Shown: positions 44,901 through 54,420, numbered from the stretch's first letter. The stretch: DNA of 64,000 nucleotides from Leucothrix arctica (GCF_003172895.1 NZ_QGKL01000004.1:1-64000); one strand, 5' to 3'. Translations and numbers: made by a program. Notes: generated by a model not told the origin, from the sequence alone.

Positions 44901-45794
44901 TGCTAAGCCGTTTGCTTTCACTGCCCTGAGTACAACACCCTTGTCTCGTTTAAGAGCCTCATCCGCAAAACTCAACGCCAAACCAGTGTAAGTATTCTCA
45001 ACAGCTAGCAGGACAATTCCTCTATCCTTTTTAAGTTCTTCACCAACAAACGCTAGCGCATCACCTCCCTCATCTCTAAGCGCAGTGAGAACCATATCTC
45101 TATCTTGCTTAAAATGATCTGGAGCGAATTCAAGCATGCCACCCTCACTGTTGAGAGCAGCGATAGTTATCTCTTTATCATTTTGAAAAGCGATGTCCAG
45201 ATGCTCATACACCCCAGCGTTAAGCTTGATGGCTTGTAAAACAAACGCCCTATCAGATTGAAACTGTTTGTCTATGTAGGGGAATGCATCATTATTAGAC
45301 TCCAAAGCCATCAGTACATATTTTTTATCAAAGCGATACTGATCACTAACAAATTTTATTGCAGAACCATTGCTCCGTAAGGCGTCACGTACCAACAGCG
45401 GATCATCTTTAAACTCTTCATCTAAATATCCAAAAGCATAACCATTAGCAATCACTACATCTTGAATAAAAGTCGGGTCTGATTTCAATTCATCATCAGC
45501 ATACTCAAACAGTGAACCATCTAACGGAAGTGCCTCTAAAATGAAAGATTTGTCTGTTTTAAGCGATTTATCAGCATACTGAAACGCAGAAGAGTCAGCA
45601 CTAATAGCAGCTAACACAACATCACGGTCTTTGCGTAACTCAGGACTAACACGTGACAGTGATTGACCATTAACGCTAAGATATACAATAGCATCAGCCT
45701 TGTTAGTGCCCCATGACTCTTTGTTTTGCCATTGGTTTTGAATTAAGTAAGCCGCGATTAATGTAAAGACAACACCTATAATGATCAGCTTCAT
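41958..45794 (-). CDS. Giant DUF4116-repeat protein with N-terminal membrane anchor
   Basis: The 1278-residue protein has one N-terminal TM/signal anchor (MKLIIIGVVFTLIAAYLIQ). The rest is almost wholly a tandem of about 49 units of 25 residues. The consensus is roughly FADESFKKDREIVLAAV then K-x-x-G-x-A-L-E; each unit looks like two short helices, so the protein should form a long solenoid. DUF4116 repeats have no known function. The Asp/Lys at fixed positions (KKDREIV) are nearly invariant, while the residues between NG and ALE vary. It is probably exported or membrane-tethered with the solenoid in the periplasm. Monocistronic with its own terminator; divergent from the TRIC-type gene. Confidence 0.85.
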   Translation of the reverse strand: MKLIIIGVVFTLIAAYLIQNQWQNKESWGTNKADAIVYLSVNGQSLSRVSPELRKDRDVVLAAISADSSAFQYADKSLKTDKSFILEALPLDGSLFEYADDELKSDPTFIQDVVIANGYAFGYLDEEFKDDPLLVRDALRSNGSAIKFVSDQYRFDKKYVLMALESNNDAFPYIDKQFQSDRAFVLQAIKLNAGVYEHLDIAFQNDKEITIAALNSEGGMLEFAPDHFKQDRDMVLTALRDEGGDALAFVGEELKKDRGIVLLAVENTYTGLALSFADEALKRDKGVVLRAVKANGLALRFADNKFSLDREVVLAAVEDSGLALEFVGPSFRKDKMVVLKAVESNGNSFEFADEAFRKDRAFVLEAVALNGLALEFADEAFKKDREIVVAAVSSNGSALEFADESFKRDKEIVTLAVESNGSALKFADKRFRNDESVMLAALRNWGELFKLADEELRRDRDFILKAVAVNGGVLAYVGSALQADKEIVSTAIKQSGSAISYADESFKTDPEFVTQAVSENSWALNFVDDSFKKDKDFVLGVISRTGFALEYVDDSLKKDRDVVLAAISNSGSELQYADEVFRKDKTIVLKAIKQRADAFEYADVSLRKDKAFVMSFLENVDYFDPEIFKHVDQPLLADKELILAAVKKLGGALEYADESFKKDREIVLAAVKEGGYALEFADESLRKDREIVLAAIKQDGSALAFADKVFRKDKALVRQVVGQYSSFNFQAADESLKKDKAFVLELIKEEPDVFKYIDHSLQKDQDVILAAIDDYGAALEFATPEMNKDRSLVLRAVIDDGDALEFADESFKKDRMIVKHAIANFGSGFKFADQSLKQDKAFVADAITKSWRVLTEIDKSVKIDKPLALIAVKQHPYAISYLSESLQKDKDVLLAASKNVQDEPLQNLELDESLTKDKEFMVKLLINSPELIDQVDDSIKKEVLIQVSKSTPYILNYIEETVLIRDKAEALALLAEDGRFLNVLSSELKQDREIVLAAVQENGIALQYVHRKFQKDQEIVELAVEEDGYALQYVDDSLKTDKAIFLAAINSGRYHFRSIPSSLLKDRDVTVAAMKDSGYYFDKLDALFKSDEEILRLAIPGSVYALRYASDNLKQDRALMLKAATNSDALKYVNRSFRKDRAFMLEVLANRGPYDQVLQYADESLKRDRGIVLASVKENGNTLEFADSTLKNDKEIVMAAVKTSGEALKYAGDDMRKDKEVVLAAIRQSGSAIQYADDRFKKDKVMVLEVVKQTQFVYRYIDISLKLDEDVLKARLLH

Positions 45795-46014
45795 CTTTCC
45801 CTCCTTAGATAGTTATTTTGCCGTAAACCACGGCTTCTTGGCTGATTATTATATTGAATAAAAACTAGTCATGATAGTGTTCAAAATATTTACATCGTTA
45901 CCATTCATTTAAGAAGACAAGCTACTAGTGAGCCTACTACTAGAAAAATAGTAGTTGACCAAAAGACTATTAATAAGAAAACTACACGCTCTAAAAAACA
46001 TAATAACAATTGCC

Positions 46015-46653
46015 ATGTCATTTGAACTACTACTCCAAATTCTATCGGTGTTTGCCACCGTCACACTCGCCATCAGTGGTGTGCTTCAAGCAGCACGCAG
46101 TGAAATGGATTTCTTTGGTGCACTGGTACTGGCCTGTGTTTGCGCAGTCGGTGGTGGAAGTTTACGTGACTTACTCATAGGCGCTACACCCGTATTTTGG
46201 ACACAAGACCTGATTTATATCTTCGCTATTCTTATCGCAACAGGTGTCACCATCATTGCACTCAAGTTTATTCCTGAAGGCAAAGGCATACGTCACCTAC
46301 TATTAGATACAGTGGACGCAGTGGGCTTAGGTTTATTTGCTATTTTAGGTGCGGAAAAAACCTTACAAATGGGTTTTGCAGAGCCAATCGCGGTTGTGAT
46401 GGGTGTCATCACCGGTATTGCTGGCGGCATGATGCGAGATATATTGAGTCAAAATCTCCCATTCGTTATGCGAGGTGAAGTCTATGCCAGTGCTGCGATT
46501 ATCGGCACTATCAGCTATACCTTCATACGCCTTTATTTCCCTGAGACTGTCGCGATAGTCGCGGGTATGGGAATCATTATTGCGATACGTTTGATATCGG
46601 TATACTTGGGGATAAACATTCCCCAAGTAACCTTTAGACGTGAAAAAAAGTAA
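46015..46653 (+). CDS. TRIC-type cation channel / UPF0126 family membrane protein
   Basis: UPF0126 (YicG-like) proteins are bacterial TRIC homologues forming trimeric K+ channels. The ATG at 46015 (MSFELLLQILSVF) gives 212 residues and fits the family better than the upstream frame from 45955. Two internal repeats of three TMs each carry the glycine motifs AVGGGSLRDLLIG and GIAGGMMRDILSQ, plus a seventh helix. Physiological role in bacteria is unclear. Confidence 0.85.
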   Translation: MSFELLLQILSVFATVTLAISGVLQAARSEMDFFGALVLACVCAVGGGSLRDLLIGATPVFWTQDLIYIFAILIATGVTIIALKFIPEGKGIRHLLLDTVDAVGLGLFAILGAEKTLQMGFAEPIAVVMGVITGIAGGMMRDILSQNLPFVMRGEVYASAAIIGTISYTFIRLYFPETVAIVAGMGIIIAIRLISVYLGINIPQVTFRREKK

Positions 46654-46660
46654 GCGGTGA

Positions 46661-47506
46661 TTACAAGTCAGCGAGCGCCTGACTTGTGAATATTTTCTCA
46701 CCAACAAACTTAGCACCCGCTTTTGTTAAGTGACCACCATCAAACGAGATCAACTCGCCATCGGGCGTAAACACAGGACATTTGCTCTGTCCTCTGCCAC
46801 AAATTAATGCATATTGGTCAACAAAAACATGTGCTGGCAGTCTGCTTCTGAGCGTGTTATTGGCTCTCAAAAACTTAGTATTGATCACGTTTTTTAGAGC
46901 CGCACGCTTAGCCGGTGACATGCGTAAGTAGTGGCGTAACGAAATACGACCGAAGCTTTTACGACCGACTACGACTAACTTTTGATTATCTCGTAGCTCT
47001 AGGTTTTCAATTGTTTTTGGCAGCATGTTAACCGCCCAGTCGCGCCATAAAGAAGCAATGACAATCACATCTGCATTAGCAATCTGTGGCTTAGCCTTCG
47101 CTAAACTCTCAACTTTTGCACACAAAGCCTCGTCTTTACTTTCAATACCAGACTTAGCAGGATCACCAAGGTATGGCTGACATTGCGCAGGAATGTGACG
47201 TGTACGGATTTGATAGCCTGCCAACGCACCATTTTCCATAACAGTATTTAAAAAGTCTTGCGCCTGACTATCACCAATCAGTAGTAGCTTTTTACGACCA
47301 TCGTTACGGTTAAACTTCTTGTTTTGTATTTGACCAAAGCCCCCTCTCACGTACTGCTTGTTAAGATCAGGATCAGCCGCTTTTAATAAGTCATACGAGT
47401 CGTTAGCCGCAGATGCAGTTAATGGCATCAACGTCATTACACTCAACAGCGCTATGCCCATCGTCGCGCTCAGTTTAGAAACTGAAGCTTTTGTTAGATT
47501 TTTCAT
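46661..47506 (-). CDS. Secreted SGNH-hydrolase-like protein
   Basis: The 281-residue exported protein has a signal peptide (residues 1-33, ending LTASAA). The SGNH domain has block I KLLLIGDSQAQDF with the nucleophile S80, and the C-terminal D256-G-G-H259 (SFDGGHLTKAG). Together they complete the Ser-Asp-His set used by the SGNH domain found at the C-terminus of OafA/OatA-type O-acetyltransferases. Here it is a separate secreted protein, 56 bp after an AT3 acyltransferase gene. The pair probably forms a split O-acyltransferase modifying an envelope polysaccharide. Confidence 0.75.
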   Translation of the reverse strand: MKNLTKASVSKLSATMGIALLSVMTLMPLTASAANDSYDLLKAADPDLNKQYVRGGFGQIQNKKFNRNDGRKKLLLIGDSQAQDFLNTVMENGALAGYQIRTRHIPAQCQPYLGDPAKSGIESKDEALCAKVESLAKAKPQIANADVIVIASLWRDWAVNMLPKTIENLELRDNQKLVVVGRKSFGRISLRHYLRMSPAKRAALKNVINTKFLRANNTLRSRLPAHVFVDQYALICGRGQSKCPVFTPDGELISFDGGHLTKAGAKFVGEKIFTSQALADL

Positions 47507-47562
47507 TTTTTTTAACTCTCAGTTAGTGGTCTTTTTATGACCACATAATCAGTAATCAGTTC

Positions 47563-48693
47563 TTATAAATCTGCAAAACGTTCATTAAACCCATCACCCA
47601 TGATCAAACCCGCCCCCAGAGCGATCAGTACGACACTGCATAACAAGGCCATCCAAAGCACTTGCTTTTGAGTCAACCAGTGACGATTACGGAATGGTTT
47701 TTCTACCCAACGCCAACTGATATAAGCCAGCACAAAGGCCAATACACTTAAGCCAACCAGCAGCAGTGGTGCCAACTCTTCGTAACTACTAATCCGTGCA
47801 AACACAAATAACGGCTGATGCCACAAGTAAGCACTATAAGAAACCAGTCCAATACCGACAAATACGGGCAAAGACAATAAGCGCCCAACCCAAGTATTAC
47901 CCTCTGCAAACAGGATGATAAGTACTGTCCCCACCACAGGTACTAAGGCGTAAAAACTTGGAAATGGAATGGCTTTAGTGAAAAAGAAGATCGAGAACAG
48001 CGTCATGAACAGGCCAATTACACTAGCGACCTGCTTTAGCCCAAAGGATATCGTTCGAGAATGTTGCAAGTAAAACGCGCAAAACACACCCGCTAATAAC
48101 TCCCACGCACGCGAAGGCGCTAAAAAGAAGTTTGCTTCTGGTGTATGTCGCCAAGCCCATTCGCAATACAACAAACTGACCACAGCCAAAGCCGTTAGTA
48201 CCAGTACACGACTTCGCTTCAGCCATGCAATTGTCGCCATCATAAACAGTGGGAAGACGAGGTAAAACTGCTCTTCAACCGCCAAGCTCCATGTGTGTAA
48301 CAGCGGAATAAACTCAGAAGTTGCGGCAAAGTAGTCACTCTCCTGCCAAAACAGGATATTGGACGCAAACACACCGACTGAGATAAGACTCTTACCGTAG
48401 TCCACTAACTCTGTGGGTAGCAATAGATACCAAGCGGCAATGACACTAATTAACACCACAAACATCAGCGCAGGCAATATGCGTCGCGCACGGCGCTCAT
48501 AAAAGCTGGCTAGAGTGAAGCTGTCTTTTTGTTGCTCACTAAGAATAATGGAAGTGATCAAGTAACCACTAATGACGAAGAAGATATCGACGCCTACAAA
48601 TCCCCCACTAAACCCTGTAATGCCTGCATGAAAGAGTACAACGGGGACAACGGCGAGCGCTCTCAAGCCATCAATTTCGGCTCTATACTGCAT
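47563..48693 (-). CDS. AT3 (OafA/YrhL-like) membrane acyltransferase
   Basis: The 376-residue protein has about ten TM helices. The family start EIDGLRALAVVPVVLFHAG contains the essential His (H22). FFVISGYLITSIIL and WSLAVEEQFYLVFPLFM follow. AT3 proteins carry acetyl groups across the inner membrane to modify lipopolysaccharide, capsule or peptidoglycan. It lacks the C-terminal SGNH domain that many relatives carry; the adjacent gene encodes a free one. Confidence 0.9.
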   Translation of the reverse strand: MQYRAEIDGLRALAVVPVVLFHAGITGFSGGFVGVDIFFVISGYLITSIILSEQQKDSFTLASFYERRARRILPALMFVVLISVIAAWYLLLPTELVDYGKSLISVGVFASNILFWQESDYFAATSEFIPLLHTWSLAVEEQFYLVFPLFMMATIAWLKRSRVLVLTALAVVSLLYCEWAWRHTPEANFFLAPSRAWELLAGVFCAFYLQHSRTISFGLKQVASVIGLFMTLFSIFFFTKAIPFPSFYALVPVVGTVLIILFAEGNTWVGRLLSLPVFVGIGLVSYSAYLWHQPLFVFARISSYEELAPLLLVGLSVLAFVLAYISWRWVEKPFRNRHWLTQKQVLWMALLCSVVLIALGAGLIMGDGFNERFADL

Positions 48694-48770
48694 AATCTGC
48701 CTATTCCTATCATTATATTTTTGACGAACTATATATGCATATAAGTCATTTTACCGTTAAATAAAAGTAA

Positions 48771-49451
48771 CTATAGCTGCCAGTTAATCGCGGATTTACC
48801 ATGACTGACAAGGTAATCATTTGTTTTTGAAAAGGGCTTGCTGCCATAAAAACCGCGGTAAGCTGATAATGGCGATGGGTGTACCGACTTAATTACTAGG
48901 TGGCGGTTAGTATCAATAAAACTCGCCTTCTTTTGTGCGTAAGCGCCCCATAATATAAAAACAACCGACTCAGCGTGTTCATTTATTGACGCTATAATTG
49001 CGTCTGTGAAGCTTTCCCAACCTTTACCCTGATGAGCATTAGCATTTCCTGCTTCTACCGTTAAAACAGCATTGAGCAACAACACGCCCTGCTCGGTCCA
49101 CGGTTGTAAGTAAGCGGTATGGGAATTATCAATATCAAGGTCTTCTAAAAGTTCTTTATTGATATTGATTAACGATTTTGGCAGTGGCTTAACCTCTGGC
49201 ATCGCAGAAAAACATAAACCATGTGCATGTCCTACCGTTGGGTAAGGATCTTGTCCTAGAACGACCACTTTGACTTGGTCAAACGGCGTGCTATTGAGTG
49301 CGTTAAAACGTAATTTTTTAGGTGGAAGAATCACCTTCTGGGCAGTTTCTTCTTCGTTCAAAAAGTCATTCAGCTGTTGCATATAAGGCTTTTCAAACTC
49401 ATCGCCTATAACATTTAACCAACTCGGGTGAAGGTCTAAACCTTTAACCAT
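48771..49451 (-). CDS. ung: Uracil-DNA glycosylase
   Basis: Family 1 UDG that removes uracil from DNA. The 226-residue length is normal. The catalytic water-activating motif is VVVLGQDPYPTVGHAHGLCF with D68; the usual GQDPYH is GQDPYP here, a variant seen in some bacterial UDGs. The C-terminal motif is HPSPLSAYRGFYG with the catalytic His. A bidirectional terminator separates it from the upstream EF-G gene, so it has its own promoter in the about 40 bp between. Confidence 0.95.
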   Translation of the reverse strand: MVKGLDLHPSWLNVIGDEFEKPYMQQLNDFLNEEETAQKVILPPKKLRFNALNSTPFDQVKVVVLGQDPYPTVGHAHGLCFSAMPEVKPLPKSLININKELLEDLDIDNSHTAYLQPWTEQGVLLLNAVLTVEAGNANAHQGKGWESFTDAIIASINEHAESVVFILWGAYAQKKASFIDTNRHLVIKSVHPSPLSAYRGFYGSKPFSKTNDYLVSHGKSAINWQL

Positions 49452-49492
49452 AACGAATCTCCTCTCGACTATTTTATATTTTTAATACGCCC

Positions 49493-49532
49493 AAAAAAAA
49501 ACTGGCCGGATAAAATATCCGGCCAGTTTTTT
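49493..49532. terminator. Strong bidirectional terminator between EF-G and ung
   Basis: ACTGGCCGGATA (49501-49512), loop AAA, and its complement (49516-49527) form a 12-bp stem extended by A/T pairs to both sides (A8 before, T6 after). It stops transcription from the EF-G gene before ung. Confidence 0.92.
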
Positions 49533-49553
49533 CACGATCAAATCAGAGAAGGA

Positions 49554-51638
49554 TTACTTCGCTGCTTCGCGCTCTTTTGTTTCTTTGATAACTACTTCAG
49601 CTACGTTGTTCGGGCATGGTGCATAGTGACCGAACTCCATAGAGAATTGACCACGACCAGAAGTCATAGTACGCAAGTCACCGATGTAACCAAACATTTC
49701 GCTCAATGGCACTTCAGCCTTGATACGAACGCCTGTTACGCCAGACTCTTGAGACTTGATCATTCCACGACGACGGTTAAGGTCACCGATAACATCACCA
49801 ACGTGATCGTCAGGAGTGAACACGTCAACAGCCATAATAGGCTCGATCAACTGAGGACCAGCCTTAGGGATCGATTGACGGTAAGCGCCTTTAGCAGCGA
49901 TTTCAAACGCAAGTGCAGATGAATCAACCGCGTGGAAAGCACCATCAAGTAGCGTTACTTTAACGTCTAAGCAAGGGAAGCCAGCAAGAACACCTTTGTC
50001 CATGCTAGTTCTGAAGCCTTTCTCAACAGCAGGCCAGAATTCACGAGGAACGTTACCACCAGTAACTTTACACTCGAATGCAAAACCTTCACCTGGCTCA
50101 TTTGGCTCAATAAGGAAGTCGATCTTACCAAACTGACCAGAACCACCTGATTGCTTCTTATGCGTGTAGCTGTCTTCACATTTTTCAGTGATCGTCTCGC
50201 GGTATGCAACCTGAGGCTTACCAACAACAACGTCTACACCGTGAGTACGCTTCATGATGTCAATCTTAATGTCTAGGTGAAGCTCACCCATTCCTTTAAG
50301 GATTGTCTCACCAGAATCTTCGTCAGTCTCAACTTGGAAAGTAGGATCTTCAGCAACCATCTTACCAATTGCGATACCCATCTTCTCAGCACCGGCTTTA
50401 TCTTTAGGCGCAACAGCGATTGAGATAACTGGCTCTGGGAATACCATAGGCTCCAATGTCGCTGGGAACTTAGGATCACATAGAGTGTGACCCGTTTGAA
50501 CGTTCTTCATACCCAAGATAGCAACGATGTCACCAGCCTGTGCAGAGTCTAGCTCGATACGATCTTCAGCTGACATCTCAACGATACGACCAACACGCTC
50601 AGTCTTACCAGTGAACGTATTTAGGATGTTAGTCCCTTTTTCAATACGCCCAGAGTAAATACGGATAAAGGTCAAGGCGCCATAACGGTCATCCATGATC
50701 TTAAATGCTAGTGCGCGTAGTGGCTTGTCAGCATCAACGTAAGCTAGTTCGCCTGTCTCGTTACCTTCAGCATCAACTAGTGGCTGAGGGTCAACTTCAA
50801 CTGGGTTTGGAAGGTAGTCAACGACTGCATCCAATACCAACTGAACACCTTTGTTCTTAAACGCAGAACCACAGTATGTAGGGAAGAACTGAAGCTTCTT
50901 AGTACCCTTACGGATACAAGCTTTGATCACTTCCATAGATGGCTCTTCGCCTTCTAGGTACATTTCCATTGCATCGTCATCAAGCTCAACTGCAGTCTCG
51001 ATTAACTTCTCACGGTACTCTTCAACGTCGTCAACCATGTCAGCTGGAACGTCTTGGATTGTGTACTTAAGAGGATCACCAGAACCATCCCAAACCCATG
51101 CCTTACGAGTTAGAAGGTCAACAACACCTGTAAAGTCATCTTCCGTACCGATAGGTAGAACCATGATTAGTGGGTGTGCGCCTAGTACGTCTTGTACCTG
51201 CTTAGTAACACGGTAGAAGTCAGCACCTAGACGGTCTAATTTGTTTACGAAGATTACACGTGCAACGCGTGAATCATTTGCATAACGCCAGTTAGTCTCT
51301 GACTGAGGCTCAACACCACCAGATCCACAGAATACACCAACACCACCATCTAGTACTTTAAGTGAACGGTAAACTTCAACTGTGAAGTCAACGTGACCCG
51401 GTGTATCGATGATGTTTAGGCGATGTTCATTCCACTCACAGCTTACTGCTGCTGACTGGATAGTTATTCCACGCTCTGCTTCCTGTTCCATGAAGTCAGT
51501 AGTAGCTTCACCGTCATGAACTTCTCCGATCTTATGGATTTTTCCAGTAAGGCTCAAGATACGCTCAGTAGTGGTTGTTTTACCCGCATCAACATGGGCA
51601 AAAATACCAATGTTGCGGTAACGCGTTAGGTCTTTCAT
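49554..51638 (-). CDS. fusA: Translation elongation factor G, second type (EF-G2)
   Basis: The 694-residue protein keeps all EF-G domains: G1 [15 protein letters not shown]2 RGITIQ, G3 DTPGHVDF, G4 NKLD, then domains II-V ending [17 protein letters not shown]. It is not in a str operon and resembles the extra EF-G found in Vibrio/Shewanella ([59 protein letters not shown]). It probably acts in translocation or ribosome recycling under particular conditions. Monocistronic, with a strong terminator. Confidence 0.9.
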   Translation of the reverse strand: MKDLTRYRNIGIFAHVDAGKTTTTERILSLTGKIHKIGEVHDGEATTDFMEQEAERGITIQSAAVSCEWNEHRLNIIDTPGHVDFTVEVYRSLKVLDGGVGVFCGSGGVEPQSETNWRYANDSRVARVIFVNKLDRLGADFYRVTKQVQDVLGAHPLIMVLPIGTEDDFTGVVDLLTRKAWVWDGSGDPLKYTIQDVPADMVDDVEEYREKLIETAVELDDDAMEMYLEGEEPSMEVIKACIRKGTKKLQFFPTYCGSAFKNKGVQLVLDAVVDYLPNPVEVDPQPLVDAEGNETGELAYVDADKPLRALAFKIMDDRYGALTFIRIYSGRIEKGTNILNTFTGKTERVGRIVEMSAEDRIELDSAQAGDIVAILGMKNVQTGHTLCDPKFPATLEPMVFPEPVISIAVAPKDKAGAEKMGIAIGKMVAEDPTFQVETDEDSGETILKGMGELHLDIKIDIMKRTHGVDVVVGKPQVAYRETITEKCEDSYTHKKQSGGSGQFGKIDFLIEPNEPGEGFAFECKVTGGNVPREFWPAVEKGFRTSMDKGVLAGFPCLDVKVTLLDGAFHAVDSSALAFEIAAKGAYRQSIPKAGPQLIEPIMAVDVFTPDDHVGDVIGDLNRRRGMIKSQESGVTGVRIKAEVPLSEMFGYIGDLRTMTSGRGQFSMEFGHYAPCPNNVAEVVIKETKEREAAK

Positions 51639-51876
51639 GTCAGTACTCTAAAATTTGTTATGCGAAAAAAAATTGCTGGCCGTCGTTGATAAAATATCAT
51701 CAACTGTTAAAGGTCGAACCGTTAAGAAAATCAGTCGCTTAACTTATCGTTCTTTTTGTCCAGCTTGGAAACCGCAGTATTCTAACCAAAAATAGACTGA
51801 TAGTGGTAAGAAATTATGTTGTTATATGCAAGATTTTTGAAAATACCCACCAAAACACCGAAAATGGACACCTTAA

Positions 51877-52665
51877 ATGACACAATCCGCTGATTTGAAA
51901 CGCCGCTTTGGCGGCATCGCAAAACTCTATAGCGACAAGGGGCTGACTAAATTTATGCAAAGTCACGTCTGTGTGGTCGGTGTAGGCGGTGTTGGATCGT
52001 GGGCATGTGAGTCATTAGCACGCAGTGGAATCGGTGAAATAACCATGATTGACATGGATATTGTCTCTGAATCCAACATCAATCGTCAGTTACCTGCAAT
52101 GACTAGCACCATTGGCCGAGACAAAACGGCAGTATTGGCCGATCGAATTTTAGAAATCAACCCAAATTGCAAAGTACACATCATTGATGACTTCGTAACC
52201 GTTGAGAATGCGCCTGAGTTAATTACCGATAATTTGGACTTTGTGATTGACTGTATCGACAGCTCTTTAGCAAAAGCGTCGATGATTAATCACTGCAAAC
52301 GTCGCAAGATTAAAATAATCACACTGGGTGGTGCCGGTGGAAAAATTGATCCTAGTCGAATTAAAGTGAATGACTTGATATTGACTAAGCAAGATCCCCT
52401 GCTTTCTAAAACGCGCAAAGTGTTACGCCAAAAATATAATTTTACTAAAACGCCTAAAAAACGTTTTAACGTGCCGTGTGTGTTTTCGGATGAGATACAG
52501 CTTTATGGTGCAGATGATGGGACGGTGAGCAACGATAAGCCTACCGATAAGACATCTTCGCTGTCTTGTGCGGGTGGTTTAGGGTCTTGCACTACCGTAA
52601 CGGCAACCTTTGCACTCTATGCCGTATCAGAGGTATTGAAGCGGTTAGCTGAGAAAGCTCAGTAA
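51877..52665 (+). CDS. tcdA: tRNA threonylcarbamoyladenosine dehydratase TcdA (CsdL)
   Basis: E1-like ThiF/MoeB enzyme, 262 residues, that makes cyclic t6A37 in tRNAs. The start LKRRFGGIAKLYSDKGL matches the family. The nucleotide loop is VVGVGGVGSWACESLARSGI, followed by DMDIVSESNINRQLPA and later the TcdA-type segment LILTKQDPLLSKTRKVLRQK. No CsdE/CsdA neighbours are present. It is divergent from the EF-G gene. Confidence 0.93.
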   Translation: MTQSADLKRRFGGIAKLYSDKGLTKFMQSHVCVVGVGGVGSWACESLARSGIGEITMIDMDIVSESNINRQLPAMTSTIGRDKTAVLADRILEINPNCKVHIIDDFVTVENAPELITDNLDFVIDCIDSSLAKASMINHCKRRKIKIITLGGAGGKIDPSRIKVNDLILTKQDPLLSKTRKVLRQKYNFTKTPKKRFNVPCVFSDEIQLYGADDGTVSNDKPTDKTSSLSCAGGLGSCTTVTATFALYAVSEVLKRLAEKAQ

Positions 52666-52815
52666 CTTACGAAAAATCGATGCAAAGCTTCTGTTAATTT
52701 TATAAACCTTGATTCGTCCTTGATAAAAACTGGCGCTACCTTACAGTGTGTTTATCGCATGATATAAAAGATCTCAATTAGCGGTTCTTTTTTCAGAAAA
52801 TTACAAGGAGGATAT

Positions 52816-53943
52816 ATGTCAGCATTACTAGATAACGTCGATCCCGATGGGTTGTTAGAGTACTCAGTCGTTTACACAGATCGCTCGTTGAACCATATGT
52901 CACAGTCTTTTCAGGCTGTTATGAACGACATTTCTTCGACACTCAAAGAAGTGTATAACGCCAAAGCCGCAGTGGTTGTACCGGGTAGTGGTACCTTCGG
53001 AATGGAAGCGGTCGCTCGCCAATTTGCAAGCGACAAGAAATGTTTAGTGTTGCGCAACGGTTGGTTTAGTTACCGTTGGACACAGATTTTCGACATGGGC
53101 AAGTTGCCGTCAGAACATATCGTGATGAAAGCGACACAAGCTTTAGACGAGACTGCCTCTCCATTCTCTCCTGCTGCTATCGACGAAGTGGTTGCCACCA
53201 TCAAAGCGGAGAAACCTGCAGTTGTGTTTGCGCCGCACGTTGAAACATCATCAGGCATTATCCTTCCTCAAGAATATTTACAAGCCGTTGGCGACGCTGT
53301 TCGCTCTGTCGGTGGTTTGTTTGTATTGGACTGTATCGCGTCAGGTACCATCTGGGTAGACATGGAAACCAACAACGTTGATGTACTCATCAGCGCGCCA
53401 CAGAAAGGCTGGAGTGGCCCACCCTGTGCAGGCCTAGTGATGATGAATGACCGTGCACTGGCTGTGATGGAAGAAACCACAAGCAGTAGCTTTGCCATGA
53501 ACCTAAAGCAGTGGCACCAAATCATGAAGGCTTACGAAGGTGGCGCACATGCTTATCATGCAACCATGCCTACTGATGCGCTACGTCGCTTCCGTGACAT
53601 TATGTTAGAAACACGTGAAGTTGGCTTCGAGAAAGTTAAAGCCGCTCAGTATGAATTAGGCGAGAAAGTCCGCGCTTTATTAGCCTCAAAAGGCATTGTC
53701 AGTGTTGCTGCTAATGGCTTTGGCGCACCGGGTGTTGTGGTGTGTTACACGCAAGACAGCGATGTTCAAACAGGTAAGAAGTTTGGTGCGGTCGGTATGC
53801 AGATTGCAGCCGGTGTACCGTTACAATGTGACGAACGTGAAGATTATAAAACCTTCCGTTTGGGTCTATTTGGTTTGGATAAGCTAATGAATGTTGATCG
53901 TACCGTTGCTAGTCTAGAAACGGCGTTAAACGAAGTGATGTAA
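52816..53943 (+). CDS. Class V PLP-dependent aminotransferase (alanine-glyoxylate/serine-pyruvate type)
   Basis: The 375-residue class V aminotransferase has the PLP phosphate loop GSGTFGMEA (57-65), D172 pairing the pyridine N (LDCIASGTIW) and the Schiff-base K197 (SAPQKGWSGPP). Residues FAPHVETSSGI are typical of alanine-glyoxylate/serine-pyruvate transaminases. Exact substrates cannot be read from sequence. It has a very strong ribosome site (AAGGAGGAT) and stands as a single gene before nsrR. Confidence 0.85.
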   Translation: MSALLDNVDPDGLLEYSVVYTDRSLNHMSQSFQAVMNDISSTLKEVYNAKAAVVVPGSGTFGMEAVARQFASDKKCLVLRNGWFSYRWTQIFDMGKLPSEHIVMKATQALDETASPFSPAAIDEVVATIKAEKPAVVFAPHVETSSGIILPQEYLQAVGDAVRSVGGLFVLDCIASGTIWVDMETNNVDVLISAPQKGWSGPPCAGLVMMNDRALAVMEETTSSSFAMNLKQWHQIMKAYEGGAHAYHATMPTDALRRFRDIMLETREVGFEKVKAAQYELGEKVRALLASKGIVSVAANGFGAPGVVVCYTQDSDVQTGKKFGAVGMQIAAGVPLQCDEREDYKTFRLGLFGLDKLMNVDRTVASLETALNEVM

Positions 53944-53985
53944 GCCGTTGAAGTCGCTCTATGCCTTTGTAGAGCGGCTTTAAAA

Positions 53986-54420
53986 TCAGCTCGTAGCAGC
54001 CAGTTGCTGATGCAAAATATGAGTGGTCTGCTCATCAATAACATCCGCCAATGTAAATCCTTCGAGGTGTTCTAGATAACTATCGCGCGCGCCAGCCAGA
54101 GCAAACTTAAGCTGACAGGCTTTCAAGATCACACACTTCTGCCCTACACAGTCGATGGGCTCTAGAGTCTTCTCCATTGTCTCGACCACTTCCCTCAGAT
54201 TGATCTCAGCGGCGGGTTTTGCTAGTAGTACTCCACCTTGCTTTCCTCGAACTGATTTAACATAACCTTTCGCAACAAGCGTACTAATCACTTTCATCAA
54301 GTGACTTTTAGGTATTTCAAAACGATCTGCCATCAATTTAATGGTCACCATTTCATCAGGCATTGATGCCATGAAAATTAGTGAGCGAAAAGCAAAGTCG
54401 GTGTGTTTGGTTAGCTGCAA
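53986..54420 (-). CDS. nsrR: Rrf2-family nitric-oxide-sensing repressor NsrR
   Basis: Fe-S repressor, 144 residues when begun at TTG 54420 (MQLTKHTDFAFRSLIFMAS). The E. coli protein starts the same way, and a GAGG ribosome site precedes this TTG; a longer frame from 54447 also begins with TTG. The cluster ligands are C91, C96 and C102, the same positions as in E. coli NsrR (CX4CX5C). The wHTH recognition segment is PKSHLMKVISTLVAKGYV, followed by the wing RGKQGG. It is divergent from hmp, its classic target, and an NsrR-like operator lies between them. Confidence 0.92.
   Translation of the reverse strand: MQLTKHTDFAFRSLIFMASMPDEMVTIKLMADRFEIPKSHLMKVISTLVAKGYVKSVRGKQGGVLLAKPAAEINLREVVETMEKTLEPIDCVGQKCVILKACQLKFALAGARDSYLEHLEGFTLADVIDEQTTHILHQQLAATS

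Noticed and set aside
44482..44991. Plus-strand 169-residue Ser/Ala-rich ORF within the DUF4116 gene.
   Set aside because: Antisense shadow of the repeat; its low-complexity periodic composition mirrors the repeats on the other strand.
45936..45955. ACTACTA/TAGTAGT hairpin upstream of the TRIC-type gene.
   Set aside because: Short AT-rich stem in the divergent gap without other support for a regulatory role.
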